From: Saccharimonas sp963550135 | GTDB lineage: Bacteria > Patescibacteriota > Saccharimonadia > Saccharimonadales > Saccharimonadaceae | Reading direction: 5' to 3' | DNA length: 64,000 bases | Assembly (NCBI GenBank): GCA_963550135.1 | Contig: CAUVBP010000001.1 | Span: 40,511 to 104,510 of the forward strand | Shown here: positions 35,313-43,186 of the stretch, piece by piece | How the letters are laid out: each line of letters begins with the position of its first letter | Numbering within the stretch: the first letter of the stretch is position 1 | Position numbers and translations under genes: made by a program | Notes under the pieces: generated by a model | What the model was told of the DNA's origin: nothing | The model's input: only the letters and a program-made list of their open reading frames with translations | The model's database searches: none

Positions 35313-35333
35313 GGACAAGTCGCAAAACTGTCC
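35313..35333 (+). terminator. Cassette B 3' hairpin
   Basis: GGACAAG/CTGTCC hairpin followed by ACTTTTCTT; same motif as after cassette A, with a better T-rich tail. Confidence 0.5.
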
Positions 35334-35452
35334 ACTTTTCTTGATATAATTAAAATTTACTGCATGAATAATTATTCGGCAAAGAATTATTATCGTTATT
35401 ATTTCGGCAATAGTCAGTCACAAAGAATAGTTGTCTAACCTGTAGCTTAGAA

Positions 35453-36493
35453 TTAAAACTGCTCCAAAAAGTCCAACTTGCCGCTCTCGAAATGCCGCAC
35501 GTCCTCGATGCCGTATTTCATCATCACCAAGCGGTCGATGCCGCAACCAAAGGCAAAGCCGGTGTATTCATTCGGATCGATGTCAGCAGCTTTCAGCACA
35601 TTCGGGTGAATCATACCGCAGCCCAGTAGTTCGATCCAACCCTCACCCGAACAAACCTTGCAATCCGGATTTTTGCCTTCGCAAAACGGGCAGCTCAGCG
35701 CAAATTCAAAGCTCGGTTCAGTGAACGGGAAGTAAAATGGATTGACGCGCACATCAAGTTTCTTGCCATAATATTCCTGTAAAAACTCCTGCAAGGTGGC
35801 GATGAGATTGCCGACATTAACTCCCTTGGCGACATACACGCCCTCGACTTGATAGAACGTGTGCTCGTGCCGCGCGTCCAGGTCTTCGTTACGAAACACC
35901 CGGTCGGGCACGATGGCAGCGATCGCCTCGCCGTTTGCCAAATTACCACGATATTTTTTCAACACGCGGTTTTGCATGGTCGAGGTGTGCGCCGGGGCAA
36001 TCAAGCGGTCGCCATTAGCATCAGTCTCCTCGGTCATGAAGGTATCATAATCATCGCGCGCTGGGTGGCCTTTCGGGAAATTCAAGCTCTCGAACATATG
36101 GAATTGATCGTCAATTTCACGCGACTCTTCCGTCACAAAACCCATGCGGTTGAAAATGTCAGAAATGCCGTCAATCTCGGCACTCAGCGGGTGAATCGTA
36201 CCCTGCTCGCTCGGCAGTAAATCAGGCTGCGGCGCATTGATGTCCATCGGCGCCGTCACGTCGATTGGCGGCAAGTCGACTTTATCAAGCTCCTGGCGGC
36301 GAACTTCTATGACCACTTCCAGCGATTTTTTCAGCTCGTTGACGCGCTTGCCGAAAGCACCGCGCTCATCGCTTGGCAAAGTCTTGATGTGATCATACAG
36401 CGTTTTGATTTCTGGAGCGCGCAATACTTCTTGCGGGTGGTTAGACTGAGCTGCCCGCGCTGATAAAACTTGTAAAACTTTCTCGAAATCCAT
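35453..36493 (-). CDS. pheS: Phenylalanine-tRNA ligase alpha subunit
   Basis: 346 residues. Class II motifs are present: FPKGHPARDDYDTF, TFYQVEGVYVAKGVNVGNL, YFPFTEPSFE, LLGCGMIHPNVL and FGCGIDRLVMMKYGI. A Cys-rich insert CPFCEGKNPDCKVCSG (two CxxC pairs) before the GCGM segment could bind zinc. It follows the 84-residue membrane-protein gene by 7 nt. Separation from pheT by about 6.4 kb is unusual. Confidence 0.96.
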   Translation of the reverse strand: MDFEKVLQVLSARAAQSNHPQEVLRAPEIKTLYDHIKTLPSDERGAFGKRVNELKKSLEVVIEVRRQELDKVDLPPIDVTAPMDINAPQPDLLPSEQGTIHPLSAEIDGISDIFNRMGFVTEESREIDDQFHMFESLNFPKGHPARDDYDTFMTEETDANGDRLIAPAHTSTMQNRVLKKYRGNLANGEAIAAIVPDRVFRNEDLDARHEHTFYQVEGVYVAKGVNVGNLIATLQEFLQEYYGKKLDVRVNPFYFPFTEPSFEFALSCPFCEGKNPDCKVCSGEGWIELLGCGMIHPNVLKAADIDPNEYTGFAFGCGIDRLVMMKYGIEDVRHFESGKLDFLEQF

Positions 36494-36500
36494 TGCTAAC

Positions 36501-36755
36501 CTACTTATTCACCTGATATACGAATAACACAAATACGCCAACTGCCATCAGCACAATAAACACCCAAGCTGGTGCTAGAGTTGTCGTAGCCTTGGTGCCT
36601 TTCAAATATTCTGAGTTCTCGATTAGCTCGCCACTAACACCCGGAACTGGCTCGCCTTCTTGCTTTGCCTTCTGCGCTGCTTTTGCCCGCAAGTCGGCAG
36701 CAATCCGTTGCTGCAGTTCGCTGCGGCTTTCTGTCTGTTCAAAATAACGTCCCAT
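36501..36755 (-). CDS. Small C-terminally anchored membrane protein upstream of pheS
   Basis: 84 residues: a charged helical N-terminus (ESRSELQQRIAADLRAKAAQ), then one TM helix at the C-terminus (AWVFIVLMAVGVFVLFVYQV). TATAAT is exactly 6 nt before ATG without a Shine-Dalgarno, so it probably starts the leaderless pheS transcript. Unknown function. Confidence 0.7.
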   Translation of the reverse strand: MGRYFEQTESRSELQQRIAADLRAKAAQKAKQEGEPVPGVSGELIENSEYLKGTKATTTLAPAWVFIVLMAVGVFVLFVYQVNK

Positions 36756-36837
36756 ATCATCATTATAACAGATGTATACAACCCAAAATATTTTTGTGTT
36801 ATACTATGTCTATATTTCAGTAAAGGAGGGAATATTC

Positions 36838-37779
36838 ATGGCTACTAAAAAAGCCGCTTCTACCAAGAAGAAGACGACCGCCAAGAAAACGGCCGCCAGC
36901 AAGACGACTGTTCGTACAGTATCTGCCGAAAAAGTAGAAGCACCAAAGAAGGAAACTGCCGCTGCCAAACCTACGACAACTAAACGCAGCAGCGTCAAGC
37001 TTCCATCAAATATCATAAATATAATCTTTGCCGAACTAATCGGTACGTTCGTATTGACGCTGGTTGCTTTGACCACATTCAAAGACGGCGGCGTTGGCGC
37101 GCTAGCTGTCGGCTTCACACTAGTAATGCTAGTGATGAGTATCGGCGCTGTCTCGGGCTCGCACGTCAACCCAGCCGTAACATTTGGTTTGTGGACTATG
37201 CGCAAGCTCAAGACAATCCTGTTGCCGTTCTACTGGGGCGCTCAGTTCATCGGCGCTATGCTAGCTGTAATTGTCACCAACTGGGTTACTGGCGGCTCGA
37301 TCAACTTCGGCTTTAGCGGATTTAGCAGCATGAACTGGTCGATATTCGGCATTGAGCTGGTCGGCACCGCTATCTTCCTATTCGGACTAGCAGCAGTTCT
37401 ATCGCGCGAAGAGACCTGCAATACTGGCAAAGCGCTCGGCGTTGGCTTGGCACTGGCAGTCGGTATTTTGACATCTGGCTATTTGCTATCGACCGCCAAG
37501 ACGCAAGCAATCGCCGATTACCAAAGCAAAGCAGCATCTTCAGCTTCTAATAAAGTTGAGATTCCTCACGTCGCTTACGTCAAGGGCGCTAGCCTTAACC
37601 CGGCTGTTGCGCTAGCGATGACTGATTCGACCGAAAAGGAGCTCACTACTGGTTCAGCTGGTTCTAACGAAGTTGTCAATTCACGCTTCTCGCTCGAGTC
37701 GCTAGTTGGCGCTTTAGCAGGCGCAGCTGTCGGCGCCAACCTCTACGTGTTGGTTGCTGGCCGGCAAAAGAAAGACTAA
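36838..37779 (+). CDS. Aquaporin (MIP family) with long lysine-rich N-terminal tail
   Basis: 313 residues. Residues 1-60 are Lys/Ala/Thr-rich (KKTTAKKTAASKTTVR), resembling a histone H1-like tail. Six TM helices follow with both pore boxes, GSHVNPAVTFGLW and ASLNPAVALAM. The extra residues between the NPA halves (about 40, containing Lys/Ser-rich SKAASSASNKVE) are also unusual. Start at 36838 has AAAGGAGGG upstream. It should pass water or small neutral solutes; selectivity is not determined. Confidence 0.9.
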   Translation: MATKKAASTKKKTTAKKTAASKTTVRTVSAEKVEAPKKETAAAKPTTTKRSSVKLPSNIINIIFAELIGTFVLTLVALTTFKDGGVGALAVGFTLVMLVMSIGAVSGSHVNPAVTFGLWTMRKLKTILLPFYWGAQFIGAMLAVIVTNWVTGGSINFGFSGFSSMNWSIFGIELVGTAIFLFGLAAVLSREETCNTGKALGVGLALAVGILTSGYLLSTAKTQAIADYQSKAASSASNKVEIPHVAYVKGASLNPAVALAMTDSTEKELTTGSAGSNEVVNSRFSLESLVGALAGAAVGANLYVLVAGRQKKD

Positions 37780-37796
37780 GCCTAACTTTCTTAACA

Positions 37797-37827
37797 AAAA
37801 ATATCCCGTCTATCGGCGGGATATTTT
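37797..37827. terminator. Bidirectional terminator between aquaporin and rmuC
   Basis: AAAATATCCCG and CGGGATATTTT form an 11-bp hairpin with A and T tracts on both sides, between convergent genes. Confidence 0.88.
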
Positions 37828-37842
37828 GATAGTCAAAAATCT

Positions 37843-38919
37843 TTACTTCTTATCAATAGACGACGGACGATCAAGCGCCAATACTTCGACGGAAGAATCA
37901 CTGCCGGCGATCTTCACCACGTCTTTGTCAACTTTGCCAAGCTCTTTATGAGCGTTGTTATAATGATTGACTGTCGTACCGAGACTGTTGCCTAGTTTCT
38001 GCATATACTCTTCAAACTTGGCGATATGCTGTCCGAGCTTGCCGACACGAACTTGAATATCCTTAGCCTGCTCCTCGATTTGCAAGCTGCGCAAACCTTG
38101 CAATACCGTTTGCAAATACGCCATAAAGCTCGTCGGGCTGGTGATTATCACGCGCTTTTCACGAAAAGCATACTCGATCAGATCGCGCGAGCTGCCGCCC
38201 TGGCCAACGTTATTAATCAGTAAATCATAATACAACGACTCGCTGGGGATAAACATAAATGCAAAATCCATAGTATGCTCGCTCGGACGAATATATTTGC
38301 TGGTTTCGTCGATGCGCCCTTTCAGATCAGCTTTGACTTTTTGCATTAGCTGCTCGCGCTCTTTGCCGCTAGCTTCAATCATTCGGTTGTAATTTTCGAG
38401 GCTAAATTTGCTATCAACTGGTAGAATTTGACCCTTATCAAGAAAAATCACCGCATCAACCATTTCGCCGTCGCGAAACTTATACTGAGTCTGATACTGC
38501 CCTGGCGCCAAAATATTTTCGAGAACGCTCGACAAATAGTATTCACCAAAAACACCGCGCTGCTTGGGGTTTTGCAGAACATTTTGCAAGGTCTTGAGGT
38601 CAGTCGCCACATCAACGACACGCCTGTTGGTCTCGTCGAGTTTGGTCAAGCGCTGCGTGACATCAGCCACCAATTTTGAACTTTCACTGAGCTGCTTTTG
38701 CACCGATTGCTGAGTTGACAGCTGCGAGCGTTCGAGCTTGTCGCTCATTGTTTGCTGCAAATTAGTGATCGAGCGCGACAATTCAACGACATCGCCCTTA
38801 ATCAGCTCTACCGCCGAGTTATTTTGCACTCGCTTCAGCTGCTGCATCAACACAAAAATAACCACGCTAGCCGCTGCAACGACTATCGCTAAAATTATAA
38901 GCAAAACCATTATTTCCAT
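37843..38919 (-). CDS. rmuC: RmuC-family protein
   Basis: 358 residues. An N-terminal TM helix (MVLLIILAIVVAAASVVIFV), a coiled coil (about 30-110) and the RmuC nuclease-like core (QRGVFGEYYLSSVLENIL, DKGQILPVDSKFSLENYNRM, RVIITSPTSFMAYLQTV) are present. The family limits recombination between inverted repeats by an unresolved mechanism. Start at 38919 rather than the TTG at 38937, because TATGCT lies 6 nt before this ATG. Confidence 0.9.
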   Translation of the reverse strand: MEIMVLLIILAIVVAAASVVIFVLMQQLKRVQNNSAVELIKGDVVELSRSITNLQQTMSDKLERSQLSTQQSVQKQLSESSKLVADVTQRLTKLDETNRRVVDVATDLKTLQNVLQNPKQRGVFGEYYLSSVLENILAPGQYQTQYKFRDGEMVDAVIFLDKGQILPVDSKFSLENYNRMIEASGKEREQLMQKVKADLKGRIDETSKYIRPSEHTMDFAFMFIPSESLYYDLLINNVGQGGSSRDLIEYAFREKRVIITSPTSFMAYLQTVLQGLRSLQIEEQAKDIQVRVGKLGQHIAKFEEYMQKLGNSLGTTVNHYNNAHKELGKVDKDVVKIAGSDSSVEVLALDRPSSIDKK

Positions 38920-38955
38920 ATAGCTAGCATACCGCAAATAACGGTTCTGCGCCAG

Positions 38956-39462
38956 CTACCCAGCGATAATCAACCGAGCCGCTACAATCAGCACAATCGA
39001 TACTACTAAGTAAAGTATAAACGACCGCAATCGCGCCAGCCAAGTAAACATCGCATACGTCAACGCGCCAATTACCGTCATCGCTGCCATCGCCCAATAC
39101 CACGGCAATAGCGCTAAATATGATTGCAGACCCCATAGAGCCGCTATCGAAGCAATAACGATAAATAACGGCCGATAAATTCGCGCCTGCGACAACAGTA
39201 TCAACCCGCCGATTGACACCAAAGTTACCGAAAAAATTGCTACATACAGCGGCGCATTCTGGCACAAATCATTATCACCGCGGCACATCACCGCCGACGC
39301 GACCCGGCCAACCAAAATATACAACACCGTTAGTATTGCACCAGCGAATGCTCCATAGATAGCAGCTCGAATGATATCCTTTTTGTCCATCGGAATAAAC
39401 GGCTCCAGCTTCACCGCTGCAGTCTCGTTTGCGTTGTTCATAGGTTTCTCCACATTAGTCAT
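38956..39462 (-). CDS. Multi-pass hypothetical membrane protein
   Basis: 168 residues: a hydrophilic start of about 30 residues, then five hydrophobic segments (AAIYGAFAGAILTVLYILVG; YVAIFSVTLVSIGGLILL; PLFIVIASIAALWGL; MAAMTVIGALTYAMFTW; ILYLVVSIVLIVAARLI). Cys in VMCRGDNDLCQNA may form an external disulfide. It follows the PAP2 gene by 9 nt in the hisS unit. Function unknown. Confidence 0.7.
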   Translation of the reverse strand: MTNVEKPMNNANETAAVKLEPFIPMDKKDIIRAAIYGAFAGAILTVLYILVGRVASAVMCRGDNDLCQNAPLYVAIFSVTLVSIGGLILLSQARIYRPLFIVIASIAALWGLQSYLALLPWYWAMAAMTVIGALTYAMFTWLARLRSFILYLVVSIVLIVAARLIIAG

Positions 39463-39471
39463 CTTACTGAG

Positions 39472-39993
39472 TTATTTTACTACATTCTTGCGTTTTTTGC
39501 TAGATGCAAGCTTGGTATTAGACCAATCAACATACCACAACGCCCCCAAGCAAGCCACCGCCACACCGCCGACAACATCAAGCGGCGTATGCACCAGCGC
39601 TAATATTCTGCCAACGCCGACTAGCAGCGCCATAGTTAGCATAATTATAGTAATCAAGCGGCGACGCAGTGCATACCAGACCGCCAGCACCAAAAACATC
39701 GCAAAAAGCGCATGATCCGACGGAAATCCCGGATTATTCAGATAAGCCGCCCCTGGGTTAACGCCAAGCAGCTCAAACGGACGCAACTGTTCAGGCTGAT
39801 ATATTAGCCCAAGGATTTTAGCAACCACATAAGACGTCAGTCCAGCCATCAGCACGCGAGAATAAATTTCATAGCGGCGCTTACTTTCAACCTTAAAAAA
39901 TAATTCATACAAAGCTAGCAATACTAACGGAATCAGCAGCCAGTCGGCGATTATCTTAACCAGCCAAGCCACCCTATCGTTGCAGCTCCTCAA
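39472..39993 (-). CDS. PAP2-family membrane phosphatase
   Basis: About 173 residues with five TM helices. Motifs of the phosphatidic acid phosphatase 2 superfamily are present: NPGFPSDHALF and GVGRILALVHTPLDVVGG. It likely dephosphorylates undecaprenyl pyrophosphate or another lipid phosphate outside the membrane. The start is uncertain: TTG at 39993 overlaps hisS by 20 nt, while GTG at 39972 follows the hisS stop by one nt. Translationally coupled to hisS either way. Confidence 0.83.
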   Translation of the reverse strand: MRSCNDRVAWLVKIIADWLLIPLVLLALYELFFKVESKRRYEIYSRVLMAGLTSYVVAKILGLIYQPEQLRPFELLGVNPGAAYLNNPGFPSDHALFAMFLVLAVWYALRRRLITIIMLTMALLVGVGRILALVHTPLDVVGGVAVACLGALWYVDWSNTKLASSKKRKNVVK

Positions 39994-41287
39994 CTAGTTG
40001 CTGGCGGGGAATGGGCTTATTCTCACCGGTTGCCATATCCTTCACTGTCGCGAAACGGCCGCGCACCTCTTCCTCGCCAATCAAGACTACTAACTGTATG
40101 CCAAGACGATCAGCATAGCGCAGCTTCTTTTTTAACGGCACCGATTCAGTATTGAGGATTGTCGCCACACCAGCTCGCCGCAGCTCGGCAGCTATTTGCA
40201 GCGCCTCGCCGAATTGCGCGTCGTCAAAGGCCGCCACCATACAGCGTGCCAACGTCTGGCGATGGCTAGACACGACGCCTGCTTCGCGCAGTTTGTAGAA
40301 TAAGCGCGACAAACCAATCGACACGCCAACACCCGGCAGACGCGTCCGCGTATAATTCTCGGCCAAGTTATCGTAGCGCCCGCCCGAGCAAACACTACCG
40401 ACTTCTGGATAATCGTCAAGCGTCGTTTCGTAGACTACGCCAGTATAATAATCCAGTCCGCGCGCAATCCGTAGGTCTAACTGAATACGCTGCTCTGGCA
40501 AGCCCATGTTTCGCAGCATCGCCAGCAACTCGCGTAATTTTGCCGTGCCAAGCGTGAAATCATCAGAATCAATTTCGTTTTTCATTGATTCTAGCTGCGA
40601 TAGAATCTCGTCGTTACTGCCGCTAATTTCTGTAAAGGCAACTACTTGCAAGACTTGCTTTTCGCTAAGGCCCAGTTCGCGTAATTCCGCCATAAAATCT
40701 TGACGCGATATTTTCTCGATTTTATCGACTATTCGCAGTACATCCGCCGACACATCGGCCAAGCCAATCCCGGCGAAAAAGCCGTTCAATACTAAGCGAT
40801 TATTAATGTGAATTGTGAACTCGCCGAAAGCAAACTGCTCAAAAATATCGTTAATTACCGCTGGGAATTCCGCATCGGCCGCCACGCTTTCCGAACCAAT
40901 CACATCAATGTCGCACTGGTAGAATTCGCGGAAACGGCCAGCTTGGGCTCGCTCGGCGCGGTGCACTTTGCCGATCTGGTAACGCCGGAACGGAAAAACC
41001 AGCTGGCCTTCATGTTCGGCGACATAGCGCGCCAGCGGCACCGTTAGGTCAAAACGCAAGCTCAAATCATTCTTGCCGCGTTCGAACCGATAGATTTGTT
41101 TCTCGGTTTCGCCGCCGCCTTTCGCCAACAACACCTCGCTCAGCTCAATATCTGGCGTGTCCAGCGGCGCGTAGCCATAGCGCTCATAAGTTTCGCGAAT
41201 AATGTCGCGCAAACGATTAAACTCTATTTGGTCGCCTGGCAGGTATTCGCTGAAACCGCTCGGAATGCGGGGAGTAGTTATTTTCAT
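39974..41287 (-). CDS. hisS: Histidine-tRNA ligase
   Basis: 437 residues, class II. Motif 1 region FSEYLPGDQIEFNRLRDIIR, motif 2 GKVHRAERAQAGRFREFYQ, the histidine loop IARGLDYYTGVVYE, motif 3 GVSIGLSRLFYKL, and a C-terminal anticodon-binding domain are complete. The gene begins 12 nt after the end of tRNA-Gln on the same strand and has no Shine-Dalgarno, so it may be released as a very short-leader mRNA by tRNA 3' processing. Confidence 0.96.
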   Translation of the reverse strand: MKITTPRIPSGFSEYLPGDQIEFNRLRDIIRETYERYGYAPLDTPDIELSEVLLAKGGGETEKQIYRFERGKNDLSLRFDLTVPLARYVAEHEGQLVFPFRRYQIGKVHRAERAQAGRFREFYQCDIDVIGSESVAADAEFPAVINDIFEQFAFGEFTIHINNRLVLNGFFAGIGLADVSADVLRIVDKIEKISRQDFMAELRELGLSEKQVLQVVAFTEISGSNDEILSQLESMKNEIDSDDFTLGTAKLRELLAMLRNMGLPEQRIQLDLRIARGLDYYTGVVYETTLDDYPEVGSVCSGGRYDNLAENYTRTRLPGVGVSIGLSRLFYKLREAGVVSSHRQTLARCMVAAFDDAQFGEALQIAAELRRAGVATILNTESVPLKKKLRYADRLGIQLVVLIGEEEVRGRFATVKDMATGENKPIPRQQLVEELQR

Positions 41288-41299
41288 ATCATTATTTCT

Positions 41300-41374
41300 T
41301 GGCTGGGGTGGAGGGATTCGAACCCCCGCATGCTGGGACCAGAACCCAGTGCCTTACCACTTGGCGACACCCCA
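41300..41374 (-). tRNA. tRNA-Gln (anticodon CUG)
   Basis: 75 nt including an encoded CCA. Acceptor TGGGGTG pairs with CACCCCA, the D-arm GCCAAGTGGTAAGGC, anticodon stem CTGGG/CCCAG enclosing loop TTCTGGT (anticodon CTG), and T-arm GGGGGTTCGAATCCCTC are all formed. The weak U-A first pair is typical of tRNA-Gln. Gln-tRNA is presumably made by GatCAB encoded at the start of the window. Confidence 0.96.
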
Positions 41375-41407
41375 TCGCGCCTACCTTAATATATCACTAG
41401 AGCGCCG

Positions 41408-41866
41408 TTATTTCAAATCTAGCCGCCACAGCTTAGCGGTCAAATACGCCGCAGCTGCTAGCCACGCGCCGGACAGTAGCAGACTAACCACCCCCGGCAG
41501 CGCCGCTACCGCGCCAAACAAACTAACTTTTCCCTGCCCGCCGCTCATCAGCACAGCCGCGCTAATCACTAGCCAAACGCCAGGCGCTAGCAATGTGCAC
41601 GCACCTGATATTCGCCGCCCTAGTCTGCCCAGCCGCGGCATAGACAACAAAAATGGCAAAGAAATAAATTCTAGCAGAACTATAGCAATCGCAGCGATAG
41701 CGCCGTCGCCAATCCCCAGCGGCTCCAGAGTTTTTGGGAACTTCTCGAACCTAAACAATTGCGCCAGCATTATAATAATCGTCCAGAAACCTGCTGCCAG
41801 CGCCGCATACTGTGTGCGCTTCTTGAAAATTGTTGGCGGAAAAATACTAGCTATAAACTGTTTCAT
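41408..41866 (-). CDS. Four-pass hypothetical membrane protein
   Basis: 152 residues from MKQFIASIFPPTIFKKRTQY, with four hydrophobic helices (AALAAGFWTIIIMLAQLF; AIAAIAIVLLEFISLPFLL; LLAPGVWLVISAAVLM; AALPGVVSLLLSGAWLAAAA). Start at 41866 because TATGCT lies exactly 6 nt upstream. No family recognised. Monocistronic, upstream of tRNA-Gln. Confidence 0.68.
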   Translation of the reverse strand: MKQFIASIFPPTIFKKRTQYAALAAGFWTIIIMLAQLFRFEKFPKTLEPLGIGDGAIAAIAIVLLEFISLPFLLSMPRLGRLGRRISGACTLLAPGVWLVISAAVLMSGGQGKVSLFGAVAALPGVVSLLLSGAWLAAAAYLTAKLWRLDLK

Positions 41867-42021
41867 ATTATTAGCATAGCATTTTTCCACACGATTTTTT
41901 ATTTTTTGTCCAAAAAATGCTTGCTATTAAACGCAAAAACGTATATTGTATAGACAGCGAAGTTACAAAAACAAACACAAAAATGTATCGATCGCTCTCC
42001 GATAAATCCACCACAACAATG

Positions 42022-42052
42022 AAATACTCCTTTGCCTTGGCGAGGAGTATTT
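42022..42052. terminator. Terminator downstream of trmD
   Basis: AAATACTCC and GGAGTATTT form a strong hairpin with a T-tract on both strands; it ends trmD on the minus strand and could also end a plus-strand transcript. Confidence 0.85.
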
Positions 42053-42107
42053 TGTTTCCTAGTTTAGCTGACGCTAGCTGGGCCTGCCCGGTACTGGCAA
42101 GATCGTT

Positions 42108-42764
42108 TTATTCCCCAGCCTTTTTGCTGTGCGCTGCCCGCCATTCGGCGATTTTGCCATGGTGTCCGCTAAGTAGCACTTCTGGCACGCGCATGCCTTG
42201 CCATTCCTCGGGCCGAGTGTATTGCGGATATTCTAGCGTTTCGCCGTCGCTAAAGCTCTCAATCGCTGCGCTGTTTTCGCCGCCAAGTACACCAGGAATT
42301 AACCGCACAATCGAATCAATAATCGTCATCGCCGGCAATTCGCCGCCAGTTAGCACATAATCGCCGACGCTAAGCTCTTGATCGACTAGCGCCATAATTC
42401 GCTCATCGTAGCCCTCGTAGCGCCCGCAGATCACAATATAACCATCTTCGCTTTCGCTGTATTGCTGCGCCAACGCCTGCCGCCAGCGCTGGCCGCGCGG
42501 CGTCATGATTAAGACTTTAGCGCCAGGGTCAATCTGTTTAGCCTGCTGCACCGCATTCCATAGCGGCTCGACCATCAGCAGCATGCCATCGCCGCCGCCA
42601 TACGGCGTGTCGTCAACCGTTCGGCGCGGGCCTAATCCGAACTGGCGCAGGTCAATCGTCGATAGCTCAACGTGGCCGTCTTTTTGCGCTTTCCACATCA
42701 TCGAACTGCCGAACACGCCAGCGAACATTTCTGGGAATAAGGTAATCACCTGAATTTTTCTCAT
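42108..42764 (-). CDS. trmD: tRNA (guanine-N1-)-methyltransferase
   Basis: 218 residues (somewhat shorter than the E. coli enzyme), SPOUT fold with the trefoil knot: MRKIQVITLFPEMFAGVF, DDTPYGGGDGMLLMVEPLW, CGRYEGYDERI, EELSVGDYVLTGGELPAM. It methylates G37 to prevent frameshifting. TACACT is 7 nt before the ATG and TAGACA 17 bp above that, so the mRNA should be leaderless. This promoter overlaps that of cassette C on the opposite strand. Confidence 0.95.
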   Translation of the reverse strand: MRKIQVITLFPEMFAGVFGSSMMWKAQKDGHVELSTIDLRQFGLGPRRTVDDTPYGGGDGMLLMVEPLWNAVQQAKQIDPGAKVLIMTPRGQRWRQALAQQYSESEDGYIVICGRYEGYDERIMALVDQELSVGDYVLTGGELPAMTIIDSIVRLIPGVLGGENSAAIESFSDGETLEYPQYTRPEEWQGMRVPEVLLSGHHGKIAEWRAAHSKKAGE

Positions 42765-42784
42765 CTGTTATAGTGTAGCAAGTC

Positions 42785-42813
42785 TTGACACGGATGTCTA
42801 TCTGTGATATATA
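42785..42813 (+). promoter_or_regulatory. Cassette C promoter overlapping the divergent trmD promoter
   Basis: TTGACA (42785-42790), 17-bp spacer, TATATA (42808-42813) in an imperfect TGATATATATAATATCA. The trmD -35 (42795-42800, minus) lies inside this spacer and the trmD -10 is at 42772-42777, so two polymerases cannot bind together. Confidence 0.78.
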
Positions 42814-42822
42814 TAATATCAA

Positions 42823-42887
42823 CTTTTGCTCAAAGTTGTCCTAGGGCAGAAGTCGCCCTTGCTTTGAGCAAAGAGAGGAAGGCGATC
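42823..42887 (+). promoter_or_regulatory. Structured leader of cassette C
   Basis: Outer stem: 42823-42835 pairs with 42862-42873 (GCTCAAAG/CTTTGAGC plus four more pairs and one bulge). Inner hairpin AGGGC/GCCCT (42843-42859) has loop AGAAGTC. The Shine-Dalgarno AGGAAGG follows directly. Leader D shares this plan with a compensatory A-U to G-C change in the outer stem. Confidence 0.68.
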
Positions 42888-43064
42888 ATGCCGACCATCA
42901 CCTCCGTCACTCCCGAGCCTCGCAAGAGGCTCTCCTTCCGGGAGCGCGTGCACCTGTACGCGCTCAGGAAGTTCATCAGGGCTTTGATGAATAACTGGCC
43001 GCGTCGCGCGGCATTCTGGCTCGGTTTCACCCAGGCTATCCGCCTGGATAGACTGAAGGGCTGA
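42888..43064 (+). CDS. Cassette C: small basic amphipathic protein
   Basis: 58 residues starting MPTITSVTPEPRKRLSFRER, then helices HLYALRKFIRALMNNWPRRA and FWLGFTQAIRLDRL that are Arg-, Trp- and Leu-rich, so membrane association or peptide-like activity is possible. Start fixed by AGGAAGG 5 nt upstream; an open frame extends to 42804 through the leader and is rejected. No family recognised. Confidence 0.62.
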   Translation: MPTITSVTPEPRKRLSFRERVHLYALRKFIRALMNNWPRRAAFWLGFTQAIRLDRLKG

Positions 43065-43076
43065 CACAGCCCGCCC

Positions 43077-43186
43077 GAAAATAGCCCGCTGAAAATTGGT
43101 TCAACCTGGTTCGAGACGCAGATTTTGCATCTCCTGGGTTGAATACCCAGTTTCCAGCTTGAGCACGTTTTCGGCGGGCTATTTTC
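43077..43186 (+). terminator. Cassette C long 3' hairpin
   Basis: A 19-bp stem (GAAAATAGCCCGCTGAAAA with its complement ending GGCGGGCTATTTTC, one G-U) encloses further stems (TTCAACC/GGGTTGAA; GAGA-GCA/TGC-TCTC), giving a 110-nt imperfect hairpin. The outer stem sequence is nearly identical to that after cassette D. Confidence 0.7.

Noticed and set aside
35364..35438. 24-residue ORF (MNNYSAKNYYRYYFGNSQSQ...)
   Set aside because: A TATAAT lies upstream, but the ORF is too short and AT-rich to separate from chance.
43077..43186. Integron attC site or tRNA-like element after cassette C
   Set aside because: No GTTRRRY/RYYYAAC core pair, no integrase in the window, and no tRNA cloverleaf; a long terminator fits better.
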